Shown piece after piece: positions 16,272-24,130 of a stretch of DNA of 64,000 nt (its first letter is position 1; every line of letters starts with the position of its first letter). The DNA comes from Bacteroidia bacterium. Its GTDB lineage: Bacteria > Bacteroidota > Bacteroidia > CAIKAF01. The notes under the pieces were generated by a model, which searched no databases, was not told the origin of the DNA, and saw nothing but the letters and a program-made list of their open reading frames with translations. The stretch is from contig JACVCJ010000002.1 in the NCBI GenBank assembly GCA_016742095.1, positions 62,001 to 126,000 of the forward strand, read 5' to 3'. A program made the position numbers and the translations under genes.

Positions 16272-17135
16272 TTACTGGTAACGTATTTTGGAATCGATGA
16301 GCAGGCTGGCATGCTCGCTGATGTTGTTCAGCTCCATGAGCAGGGTAACAGGCACGCAGTATTGCTCGGCAATGATGTGCAGGTCGTCACCGGGACGCAC
16401 AGTGTGGAATTTTTCAACAGCTGAGGAAATTTTGCCCGTTCTGTTTCCCGCCACATCCAGGCGGTTGCGGTTCATTTTATACGGAATATACTCACTGATA
16501 GCCAGTTCGTGCTTAGAAAGGTCGATAATGGTAGCCGGGTTGATGGCCTGCCCCAGGAAACGGATCTCGAAATGCAGGTGCGATCCGAAAGATCGTCCGG
16601 TATTTCCGCCCAGGCCCAGGTGATCGCCCGCCTGTACATAGGTGCCGGGTTTTACGTCCAGCCTGGACATGTGCGCATAATAGGTTTCCAGGCCGTTCGG
16701 GTGACGCAGCACCACCACGTTCCCGTACGAAGAATTGTACTGGGCATAACGCACCATGCCTTCAAAGGCGGCATACACGGGATCGCCTTCTTCCAGGTCG
16801 ATATCGATGCCCTTGTGCATACGTCCGCGGCGGCCCCGGGGACCATAATGCGAGGTAATGGGGCCATTGGGCACCGGGTAAAAGAAATCACAGCTTTTAT
16901 TGTACACCAGCTGAAGCGTTTTATTGGCAAACATCTCCAGGGTAGAATTACCATAATAATGCACCACCGCGGTATCCCACTGCTTGTACCAGTCGCCGGC
17001 CGGTATCGCTTCCAGCATATCGGCTTCTTCCAGGGAATCCTGTTCCACAGAGGCTGCGGGTACAGCGCTTACCTGTGCATATGTGTGGCTGAGGAAGAGG
17101 GTGAGTGCGGAAAGGAGCAGTGTTTTTTTGATCAT
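16272..17135 (-). CDS. M23 peptidase with C-terminal LysM domain
   Basis: A 287-residue secreted protein (signal peptide about 1-20) likely to cut peptidoglycan cross-bridges in the periplasm. The LytM/M23 fold carries H-K-G-I-D (first Zn ligands His and Asp, about 109-113) and H-L-H-F-E (about 189-193), so the metal site looks complete. From about residue 240 a LysM module (F-H-T-V-R-P-G-D-D-L-H-I-I-A) gives peptidoglycan binding. Placing LysM after the peptidase domain is common in Bacteroidota. It is followed by a strong bidirectional terminator and probably shares a transcript with the ACP phosphodiesterase gene upstream. Confidence 0.9.
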   Translation of the reverse strand: MIKKTLLLSALTLFLSHTYAQVSAVPAASVEQDSLEEADMLEAIPAGDWYKQWDTAVVHYYGNSTLEMFANKTLQLVYNKSCDFFYPVPNGPITSHYGPRGRRGRMHKGIDIDLEEGDPVYAAFEGMVRYAQYNSSYGNVVVLRHPNGLETYYAHMSRLDVKPGTYVQAGDHLGLGGNTGRSFGSHLHFEIRFLGQAINPATIIDLSKHELAISEYIPYKMNRNRLDVAGNRTGKISSAVEKFHTVRPGDDLHIIAEQYCVPVTLLMELNNISEHASLLIDSKIRYQ

Positions 17136-17191
17136 GCGTACCTTAAGTTTGTAAGACGGGCAAAAATAAAGTCAGGGCCTGCTAAAGAATG

Positions 17192-17779
17192 TTAAGAGCC
17201 GGCGTATAACAATTCTTTAACAAATGATTCCAGGTCGGGGAAAAAGCGCTGGTAGGATTCCTGCAGGGCGGTGTAGTTCTCGCGGAATATCTCCACGGGG
17301 CGCATTTCGTCGAAAGGCGCATTGGCCTTGCGTACCATGCCGCGTATCGAGTTCTCGATACCGCCCTTGAAACGGTAGCCGTACAGCCAGTTCCCGGTCT
17401 TCATGCGAAAGAACATGAACGAAAACTCCCGCGGGAAATGGCCCATGTTCAGTTCCACGGCGCCGTATACCCGCTCACTGAAATCCTTCAGCGAATCATT
17501 GGTAAAACGGCTGCTGTCGTTCGCCAGGAAATGGTCGAACACCAGGTCGGGGAACAGCGAGGAATAATGCCTCAGGTCCTTGCTGAACATCCGTTTGCAG
17601 TATATGAATTCGGGGTGTGTATCGGTGAAGTAATCTATTTCGCGGTGCAGTAGAACACCTTTGGCAAGATTGTAGGGCAGCTTTTCCCATGCTTTTCCCT
17701 TGATAAAATCTCCGGCAAAATTACCTGCGAGTATTTCATCGTCCTGGAAAGACAGATATGCGTGCGCAAGAAAGTTCAA
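17192..17779 (-). CDS. Acyl carrier protein phosphodiesterase (AcpH family)
   Basis: A 195-residue AcpH/DUF479 protein. The N-terminal segment M-N-F-L-A-H-A-Y-L-S and the following G-N-F-A-G-D-F-I-K-G, then H-R-x-I-D-x-F-T-D-T-H, are the conserved HD-like metal-binding motifs of the family. AcpH releases 4'-phosphopantetheine from holo-ACP, although many homologues have not been tested. A TATTTTTG element on the minus strand (17818 to 17811) lies 31 bases upstream of the start and could be its -7 box. Confidence 0.85.
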   Translation of the reverse strand: MNFLAHAYLSFQDDEILAGNFAGDFIKGKAWEKLPYNLAKGVLLHREIDYFTDTHPEFIYCKRMFSKDLRHYSSLFPDLVFDHFLANDSSRFTNDSLKDFSERVYGAVELNMGHFPREFSFMFFRMKTGNWLYGYRFKGGIENSIRGMVRKANAPFDEMRPVEIFRENYTALQESYQRFFPDLESFVKELLYAGS

Positions 17780-17943
17780 TCCTTATTCTTTTATACGGTT
17801 TTTCATTTCACAAAAATAAGAATAGGCAAAACCGCAGTTAATGAGCTCCATTGCAGTTAGTCCAAAATTATAGTAAAAATTTATAAAAACAAATCGGCGC
17901 CGGATGAATTTTAAATCAGGCTGTATCTCCCGGAATATAACGC

Positions 17944-17974
17944 TTGCAGATACGTTCCGGATTCACTATCTTTA
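17944..17974 (+). promoter_or_regulatory. Candidate gpsA promoter
   Basis: TTG at 17944-17946, a 20-bp spacer and TATCTTTA at 17967-17974 approximate the Bacteroidota consensus (last base A instead of G). It is about 50 bases upstream of the gpsA start. Confidence 0.35.
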
Positions 17975-18026
17975 GAGTTCAGGGCGGCAGATTGTATTTA
18001 TTTACGGATATTAGCTCCCAGGCAAT

Positions 18027-19019
18027 ATGGAAAAAGTACTTGTAATAGGAGGAGGAAGCTGGGGTACCGCCCTGTGTAAAATTCTGTCGGACGCGGGCAA
18101 TCCCGTTACCTGGTATATGCGCAGTGAGCGGGCCTGTGCGGAGTTCAACGCCACGGGCAGTAACTATAAATACCTGCCGGGCTGTAAACTGGATACCGAA
18201 AAGGTACATGCCATACACTCTTTTCATGCCCATGCCGAACTGGCCGATGTGCTGGTGGTGGCCGTTCCCGCCGCCTTTGCCGAACAAAGCCTGCCCCTGG
18301 TGCAAAAAGAACGGCTGAAGGACAAGATCGTGATCTCTGCCGCCAAAGGCATGCTGCCTGATAACGACCGTACCTTAACCGAGTACCTCGAGTTTGAATG
18401 GGGACTGCCACCCGATAAGCTGTTTTTCATCGGCGGGCCCTGCCATGCCGAAGAAGCGGCAGAAGAAAAGCGTTCCTACCTTACGCTGGCCGGTAATGAT
18501 CCGTCCACCGGCGAGCGCCTGGCGGCCCTGTTCCGCAATTCCTATATATCCTGCCATTACCATTCGGAACTGCGCGTGGTGGAATACGCCGCCGTGCTCA
18601 AAAACATCTATGCCCTGGGCATGGGCATTGCACAGGGACTGGGTTACGGCGATAATTTCCAGGCTGTAATGGCCGCCAATGCCTGGCGCGAAGCCGAACG
18701 TTTCCTGAACCGCACCTTCCCCTACTCGCCCATCAACCTGAACGATTCTGCCTGCCTGGGCGACCTGCTGGTTACCTGCTACAGCATCCACAGCCGCAAT
18801 CGTCGTTTCGGCAACCTGATAGCTGCGGGAAATCCGCCGGCACATATTATACACGATATGCAAATGGTGGCCGAAGGCTATTATGCCGTAAAAAGTTTCT
18901 GCGAACGACATGGCAATGCCCTGAACGAAATGCCCGTGGTAAACTGCGTGTATGCCGTGCTGTACGAGGGCGCCGACCCGCGTGCCAGCTTCAGGGCACT
19001 GGAACCCAGACTCATTTAA
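18027..19019 (+). CDS. gpsA: Glycerol-3-phosphate dehydrogenase [NAD(P)+]
   Basis: A 330-residue cytosolic enzyme reducing dihydroxyacetone phosphate to sn-glycerol-3-phosphate for phospholipid backbones. The Rossmann motif V-I-G-G-G-S-W-G-T-A-L is at residues 5-15, the I-S-A-A-K-G segment is near 106, and the catalytic lysine helix E-Y-A-A-V-L-K-N-I-Y-A-L-G is near 190. Length is normal. It is transcribed alone or with the DUF4197 lipoprotein gene that starts 72 bases later. Confidence 0.95.
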   Translation: MEKVLVIGGGSWGTALCKILSDAGNPVTWYMRSERACAEFNATGSNYKYLPGCKLDTEKVHAIHSFHAHAELADVLVVAVPAAFAEQSLPLVQKERLKDKIVISAAKGMLPDNDRTLTEYLEFEWGLPPDKLFFIGGPCHAEEAAEEKRSYLTLAGNDPSTGERLAALFRNSYISCHYHSELRVVEYAAVLKNIYALGMGIAQGLGYGDNFQAVMAANAWREAERFLNRTFPYSPINLNDSACLGDLLVTCYSIHSRNRRFGNLIAAGNPPAHIIHDMQMVAEGYYAVKSFCERHGNALNEMPVVNCVYAVLYEGADPRASFRALEPRLI

Positions 19020-19091
19020 CAAAAGAATAAGAACCCATTCCGAACGGAAACGGAACAATAATTGTACTTTTATCTATCAAACTGTTTATAC

Positions 19092-19784
19092 ATGAAGCGT
19101 TTCTTAAAGATCACCGCTATGGCCGTTATTGCAACCGGCATATTTTCGTCCACTTCCTGCGAACTCCTGAACAACGGAAAACTGTCTGAAGAAGAAGTTG
19201 CCGCCGGACTGAAAGAGGCCCTGAAACATGGCTCTGACTCCTCCACCACCCGCCTGCATAAACAGGACGGATACCTGGCCGATGCCACCATTAAAATTCT
19301 GCTTCCGCAGGAGGCACAGACGGCCGTGAGCGCCGTAGACGCCGTGGTTCCCGGGCTCAGCACCCAGCTGGTGACCAAGATCAACCGCGCCGCCGAAGAT
19401 GCCGCCATCGAAGCCAAACCCATCCTGTGGAACGCCATCGAAGGCCTTACCATACAGGATGCCTTTACCATACTGCAGGGGAACGACGATGCCGCTACGG
19501 TATACCTGCGCAGCAAAACCTACGACGGACTGTACAATGCGTTTCAGCCTAAAATACAGAACTCACTGCAGACCGTAGGCGCCCAGCAGCTCTGGACACA
19601 GTTCTCCACTACGTATAATAATATTCCCTTCATAACACCGATCCCCGATAACCTGGCCGCACACGTTACCAATAAGGCCCTGGACGGACTGTTTGTTTAC
19701 GTAGCCAAAGAAGAACTGAAGATACGTACCGACGTAAACGCAAGGGTCACCGACCTGCTCAAGAAAGTTTTTGCACAGCAATAA
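19092..19784 (+). CDS. DUF4197 lipoprotein
   Basis: A 230-residue protein. The start at 19092 (M-K-R-F-L-K) is chosen because it gives a proper signal peptide with lipobox T-S-C at about residue 23; an upstream start adds a Tyr/Cys-rich extension. The mature part begins with L-S-E-E-E-V-A-A-G-L-K-E-A-L, the DUF4197 hallmark, and continues as a helical domain containing A-F-T-I-L-Q-G-N-D-D-A-A-T. Function is unknown in all homologues; it is likely a periplasmic or outer-membrane lipoprotein. It is followed by a terminator. Confidence 0.85.
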   Translation: MKRFLKITAMAVIATGIFSSTSCELLNNGKLSEEEVAAGLKEALKHGSDSSTTRLHKQDGYLADATIKILLPQEAQTAVSAVDAVVPGLSTQLVTKINRAAEDAAIEAKPILWNAIEGLTIQDAFTILQGNDDAATVYLRSKTYDGLYNAFQPKIQNSLQTVGAQQLWTQFSTTYNNIPFITPIPDNLAAHVTNKALDGLFVYVAKEELKIRTDVNARVTDLLKKVFAQQ

Positions 19785-19790
19785 AAAACA

Positions 19791-19815
19791 GAAAGCCTCT
19801 CCGGGGGCTTTTTTT
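19791..19815 (+). terminator. Terminator after the DUF4197 gene
   Basis: AAAGCC (19792-19797) pairs with GGCTTT ending at 19811, and a run of T follows. It closes the gpsA/DUF4197 transcript. Confidence 0.75.
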
Positions 19816-19880
19816 GTGCTTCCTGTATGACAATGCACCTAACTTTTAATGTCTTATTTACAGGAATATTTTAAACGCTC

Positions 19881-19911
19881 ATTGTGCAATTTGTGCAATT
19901 ATTGTGCAATT
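19881..19911. repeat. Three tandem copies of a 10-11 bp word
   Basis: The word TTGTGCAATT occurs three times in 31 bp (starting about 19882, 19891 and 19902). It lies just downstream of the stop of the remnant on the minus strand. Its function is unknown; it could be an operator array or replication slippage. Confidence 0.7.
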
Positions 19912-19916
19912 CAGGA

Positions 19917-20051
19917 TTATTTAAAACTATAATAGGCGCCGGCACCCTTTTGTCCGCTTGATTTTAACAATGCCTTCCCCACCAGCTCCATGAGTTCTTT
20001 GCTTGCCGTGTTCCGTGAACAATCATTTAAAACAAAAATAACTTTTATTCT
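19917..20051 (-). pseudogene. Remnant of a winged-helix protein C-terminus
   Basis: A 44-codon open stretch with no start ends at a stop at 19919-19917. It reads as a recognition helix and wing: D-C-S-R-N-T-A-S-K-E-L-M-E-L-V followed by G-K-A-L-L-K and G-A-G-A-Y-Y. This pattern is common at the C-termini of Fic-type and AlbA-like bacterial regulators. Upstream the frame is closed, so only the tail survives. It lies at the 3' edge of the first RHS module and suggests past gene turnover there. Confidence 0.4.
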
Positions 20052-20234
20052 TTAGCCGGGAATGAAGACAGTGCCCTCCGGATAGTATTTTTAAATCGCA
20101 CCTTAACACTGTGCTCCAATCCTTTTTTTATACTTCGTCAAATGAATATCCATATCAGACATGTCTGCCGAATGGCTTATAGTATGCCGGAGCATTTTTT
20201 ATATGTTCCTCATGGAAGGATTCCATTCGACTTT

Positions 20235-20804
20235 TTACTCAAAACTCATTTTCATATCCTTATGAGTAATTATACGCTCATAATCACGTATTGATTTGGA
20301 TTTATGAGAAAATATAAACAACCCTTCCAAACTCATTAATTCAGGATGGGTTTTATAAATATTCAAATTCGGAAAATCTGAATCCTGAGCCATATTATAG
20401 TTATATAAAATATAGCATTCATCTTTCCCCAATCGATTATAATCAAACATTGTAATTGAAAATTTCCTATACTCCCCTGAAAAAGGGCTATAAATACGTG
20501 CTAAGATTGGGTACTCAACATCGGGTTTCATTCCTTTCCAATAAATAGGATAACGACCTGTTAAATCCGTCTCATTTTCTCTCTGAGTAGTAAAATAAAC
20601 AGTATCCTTAATACTAAAAGTATAAAAAATTATGCTATCCGATGCACATAAATATACTTTCTGCTTGTCACCGTCAGCATCCACTTCTTTTTTTATAAAG
20701 TCTAAAACCTGATCCCGTTCAGGTTTTAAAGAATTTTCAGTTGGCATCATACAAGATGAAAATAGTATAATTACTGCGATAAATAAATAACTATTTTTTT
20801 TCAT
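20235..20804 (-). CDS. Lipoprotein overlapping RHS gene 1; candidate immunity protein
   Basis: A 189-residue protein with a signal peptide and lipobox S-S-C (Cys at about 18). I recognise no family. The mature part is polar and Lys/Tyr-rich, with strand-like segments such as [10 protein letters not shown] and E-C-Y-I-L-Y-N-Y. Base composition is clearly AT-rich compared with housekeeping neighbours. Its start overlaps the 3' end of the RHS gene by 14 bases, the usual position of an immunity gene after a polymorphic toxin. The equivalent gene of the second module (53936-54460) is also a lipoprotein but shares no visible sequence, as expected if each neutralises its own partner. The immunity role is inference. 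Confidence 0.7.
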   Translation of the reverse strand: MKKNSYLFIAVIILFSSCMMPTENSLKPERDQVLDFIKKEVDADGDKQKVYLCASDSIIFYTFSIKDTVYFTTQRENETDLTGRYPIYWKGMKPDVEYPILARIYSPFSGEYRKFSITMFDYNRLGKDECYILYNYNMAQDSDFPNLNIYKTHPELMSLEGLFIFSHKSKSIRDYERIITHKDMKMSFE

Positions 20805-22002
20805 TTTTACTTTCCTCCCATTTTTTATAAGATGTTTTAAGTCTGTTCATAATATCCTTAAATTCTGTATTTTCTATATCAGGATCATCGTTAGCTGGAG
20901 AGGTATATGGATCAGCGTTATTCTTTTCATAATACGTTTTCCCATATCCTTCAATATGATCTTCCTCTGTTGTGGATTTTTTAACACCCGGATACGCTGC
21001 AATACTCTTCCGGAGGTGGAGATAAACTTCGTGTGCTATTGTTATTATTTCTTCCAGACTTTCTGTCCCATTATTATGATAAATAATAATACCATGCATC
21101 GTTATTTCCTTTTTCTCTTTCTCCGCAAACTCGTCTTTTGTAATGCCTAAGGCTATAGCCTTGTTAGGGCTGGTCTTATCATTCGTTAACGATTTCATTG
21201 AAGCATGTGCAAATGTTTGTCCACTGACAGGAGTTATGATTTTGTCTGTTACTCCAAAATAAATATGAATTTTATCTTCTAAATCCTTTTGGGTAATATC
21301 ATGGAACAATTTTTGAGTAAGCACCTTATCAGCGCCAACAACTCTTAAATATGCTTCCGCCAGTTTATATGCCTTAGGATTATTTACAATTAGTTTTTCT
21401 GCTCCTTCAAGATCGATAGATCGGATTACATCGTTCTCAGCAAATGCATAAACACTATTCCAAGGATAGTCTTTAAATAGCGGATCAACAGACATAAATC
21501 TACCTATACGACTATCGTACGCCCTGTACTCGAACGAATACGAAGTCCCCTCCACGCCATATACCTCATCATCCTTCATCTGCCCATTGTATCCATACCG
21601 ATACCCGGAACTGTCTTCCCTGCATACGATCCGGCTTTCCATACGCATTTCTTCTATCTCTACATAACAGATACTTACCCGGCAGGGAGCGTTAATATAA
21701 AAAAATACCAGCCCCGCCGTATCATTTGCCGTAAAAGTAAACTGATGTCCGCCGGAACTATGGAACCATTGCAGGCTGCTCTGCTGTAGATTGGCCCCGG
21801 CCAGCAGGGAATCACAATCCCCGATATCCGCGTTGAAACTCACCCGGTACATACGCCCCGGCACCGTGCCGGGTATTCTCTTGCCCAATCGCTTACCCGG
21901 CTGGTCCAGTATCATACAGCCTTCATCTGTTTCCGGACGGGTTTGAGCTAAAATGGCGGTGCAGGTTACCAGACCCCATAACAGGGTAAGTATCCTTTTC
22001 AT
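20791..22002 (-). CDS. Miniature RHS-core protein with variable C-terminal domain (module 1)
   Basis: A 403-residue protein. It has a signal peptide (1-19), then a secreted beta-type domain (about 20-130) with conserved [10 protein letters not shown] and C-R-V-S-I-C-Y. A single RHS-associated core follows (about 132-190): G-Y-R-Y-G-Y-N-G, then [16 protein letters not shown]. The C-terminal 200 residues are AT-rich in DNA and carry A-H-E-V-Y-L-H (His-Glu-x3-His) and, about 25 residues on, [11 protein letters not shown], a possible metal site. There are no upstream RHS/YD repeats, unlike classical Rhs toxins of over 1000 residues. Its N-terminal half is highly similar to the protein at 54457-55707. 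Toxin activity is inference from architecture. Confidence 0.8.
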   Translation of the reverse strand: MKRILTLLWGLVTCTAILAQTRPETDEGCMILDQPGKRLGKRIPGTVPGRMYRVSFNADIGDCDSLLAGANLQQSSLQWFHSSGGHQFTFTANDTAGLVFFYINAPCRVSICYVEIEEMRMESRIVCREDSSGYRYGYNGQMKDDEVYGVEGTSYSFEYRAYDSRIGRFMSVDPLFKDYPWNSVYAFAENDVIRSIDLEGAEKLIVNNPKAYKLAEAYLRVVGADKVLTQKLFHDITQKDLEDKIHIYFGVTDKIITPVSGQTFAHASMKSLTNDKTSPNKAIALGITKDEFAEKEKKEITMHGIIIYHNNGTESLEEIITIAHEVYLHLRKSIAAYPGVKKSTTEEDHIEGYGKTYYEKNNADPYTSPANDDPDIENTEFKDIMNRLKTSYKKWEESKNEKK

Positions 22003-22206
22003 AAAATAAGGTATTCGTATACGTAGCCGAAATATAAAACAAACAAACTAAAACTTTCTATAATAAAAAGTAAAATTAAAAGCAGGTTCCTTTAAGAAAA
22101 ATGACGTGATTCTAATCTTTTTGTCCCTCTATACCTTCCCTTTGCCGAATTTTTTGGCAGATACGCCCGAAATTCTGTATACTTATACCATCAGTATAGA
22201 AACAGA

Positions 22207-24063
22207 ATGAATACAACACGCAGGCATTTCGGGAAGACACTGCTGCTGGGCACACTGCTGCTCTCGGCGGCCGGACTTAAAGCACAGAACGACGGCTACT
22301 GGCAGCAGAAGGTACATTATGTGATGGATATCGACTTCGATCACAAAAAGCACCAGTACCGCGGTAAACAGGAACTTACGTATTACAACAATTCGCCCGA
22401 CACCCTGCACCGGGTGTATTATCACCTGTATTTCAACGCCTTTCAGCCCGGCAGCGAAATGGACATCCGTAACCAGAACCTGCGCGACCGCGACCGTCGC
22501 ATCGGCGACCGCATCGGTAAACTGAAAAGCGATGAGATCGGCTACCAGAAAATACTCAGCCTGAAACAGGACGGTAAAGACCTGGAACACAAGACCACCG
22601 GTACCATACTGGAAGTTACGCTGGCCCAACCCCTGCTGCCGGGCAAAACAACCGTTTTTAAAATGGACTTTGAGGCACAGGTGCCCCTGCAGATCCGTCG
22701 TAGCGGCCGAAACAGCGCCGAAGGCATCGATTATTCCATGAGCCAGTGGTATCCCAAACTCTGCGAATACGATTATATGGGCTGGCATGCCGATCCCTAC
22801 ATCGGCCGTGAATTCTACGGCGTATGGGGCGATTTTGACGTGACCATCCACATGGATAAGGCCTATACCATCGGGGCTACCGGCTACCTGCAGAATCCAC
22901 AGGAGATCGGCAAAGGCTATGAAACACCCGGCAGTAAACCCGCTCCGCCGGCCGGCGATAAGCTGCACTGGCACTTTAAAGCACCTGCCGTACACGATTT
23001 TGCCTGGGGCGCCGATCCCGACTACGTGCACAAGCGTTACACGAACGACGACGGCGTGGAGCTGCACTTCTTTTACCAGCCCGAAGAAAAATACGTAGCC
23101 GCCTGGGAAGCCCTGCCGGCGAAAATGGCGCAGTTCTTCGACCTGATGAAGAACAAGTTCGGCAAATATCCCTACAAACAGTTCAGCTTTGTACAGGGCG
23201 GCGACGGCGGTATGGAATACCCCATGATGACACTCATTACCGGACGCCGCACCGAAAGCAGCCTGGTGGGCGTTTCCGTGCACGAAGCGGCCCATAACTG
23301 GTTCTATGGCGTGCTGGCCACCAACGAGACCCTGTATCCCTGGATGGACGAAGGTTTTACCACCTACGCCACCAATTACTGCATGGATATCATCTACAAC
23401 GAAAAAAAGGCCAATCCTTTCGAAGAAGATTACGAAGGACTGCGCATGCTGGACAGTGTGGGCCTGCGTGAGCCGCTCTGCACCCATGGCGACTGGTTCC
23501 AGACCAATTACGCCTACGGGATATCTTCTTACAGCATGGGTTCCGTTTTCCTGGCACAGCTCAGTTACATTACCGGTATGCAGGCCTTTGATGTCTGCCT
23601 GCACCGTTATTACAACGACTGGGGCTTTAAACATCCCACGCCCGTGAATTTCCTGCGCGTATTCGAAAAATATACGCAACTGGAGCTCGACTGGTACCTG
23701 AACCAATACGTATACAGCCTCAACGGTATCGATTACCGGGTGGGCCTGGTGGACAAAAAAGGCAAAGGCACGGTGATCAACCTGCAGCGCACGGGACAGT
23801 TCCCCATGCCGCTGGATGTGGCCGTAACGCTAAAGAACGGCTCCGTGCAGTATTATACCATTCCGCTCGATATTATGCGCGGCGCCAAGAAGAGCGACGG
23901 AGATAAGACCTTTACCGCAGCGGCTTCCTGGGCCTGGGTAAATCCCAACTACCAGCTGGTGCTTGAAAATGTGGCCTTTGGCGATGTACGCAAAGTGCAG
24001 ATCGATCCCAGCGGACGATTGGCCGACCTGAAACCTGCCGATAATACCTGGACCGCTCCGTAG
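22207..24063 (+). CDS. M1-family zinc aminopeptidase, secreted
   Basis: A 618-residue metallopeptidase with a signal peptide (about 1-26). The N-terminal beta domain is followed by the thermolysin-like domain: a G-G-M-E-Y substrate segment (335-338), the zinc motif HEAAH (359-363), and the third ligand Glu382 in M-D-E-G-F, 18 residues after the second His as in M1 enzymes. The last 110 residues form a C-terminal beta domain. It probably trims N-terminal residues from peptides in the periplasm or at the cell surface. It is a monocistronic gene ending in a bidirectional terminator. Confidence 0.92.
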   Translation: MNTTRRHFGKTLLLGTLLLSAAGLKAQNDGYWQQKVHYVMDIDFDHKKHQYRGKQELTYYNNSPDTLHRVYYHLYFNAFQPGSEMDIRNQNLRDRDRRIGDRIGKLKSDEIGYQKILSLKQDGKDLEHKTTGTILEVTLAQPLLPGKTTVFKMDFEAQVPLQIRRSGRNSAEGIDYSMSQWYPKLCEYDYMGWHADPYIGREFYGVWGDFDVTIHMDKAYTIGATGYLQNPQEIGKGYETPGSKPAPPAGDKLHWHFKAPAVHDFAWGADPDYVHKRYTNDDGVELHFFYQPEEKYVAAWEALPAKMAQFFDLMKNKFGKYPYKQFSFVQGGDGGMEYPMMTLITGRRTESSLVGVSVHEAAHNWFYGVLATNETLYPWMDEGFTTYATNYCMDIIYNEKKANPFEEDYEGLRMLDSVGLREPLCTHGDWFQTNYAYGISSYSMGSVFLAQLSYITGMQAFDVCLHRYYNDWGFKHPTPVNFLRVFEKYTQLELDWYLNQYVYSLNGIDYRVGLVDKKGKGTVINLQRTGQFPMPLDVAVTLKNGSVQYYTIPLDIMRGAKKSDGDKTFTAAASWAWVNPNYQLVLENVAFGDVRKVQIDPSGRLADLKPADNTWTAP

Positions 24064-24083
24064 CGCGTCCGTACCGACAATAA

Positions 24084-24110
24084 AAAAGGGGCTTTGCGGC
24101 CCCTTTTCTT
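24084..24110. terminator. Bidirectional terminator, M1 peptidase / PDH E2
   Basis: AAAAGGGGC (24084-24092), a 6-nt loop, and GCCCCTTTT (24099-24107) form a 9-bp perfect stem with A and T tails between convergent genes. Confidence 0.85.
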
Positions 24111-24130
24111 TTTATACGTTGTTCTTTCTT

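Larger units (their letters stand above)
19816..20234. other. AT-rich gap of about 420 bp
   Basis: This gap separates the DUF4197 gene from the first RHS-associated lipoprotein gene. It holds three near-identical TTGTGCAATT words (19881-19911) and a degraded HTH-protein tail on the minus strand (19917-20051). The rest (20052-20234) shows only short open stretches without recognisable similarity. It looks like decayed accessory DNA. Confidence 0.5.

Noticed and set aside
20080-20210. A 30-codon minus-strand frame starting L-R-H-T, reminiscent of a tyrosine recombinase
   Set aside because: Only four residues fit; the rest does not align with an integrase.
22183-23706. A 507-codon minus-strand frame opposite the M1 peptidase
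   Set aside because: Fully antisense to an intact peptidase with complete zinc motif; composition is that of a shadow frame.
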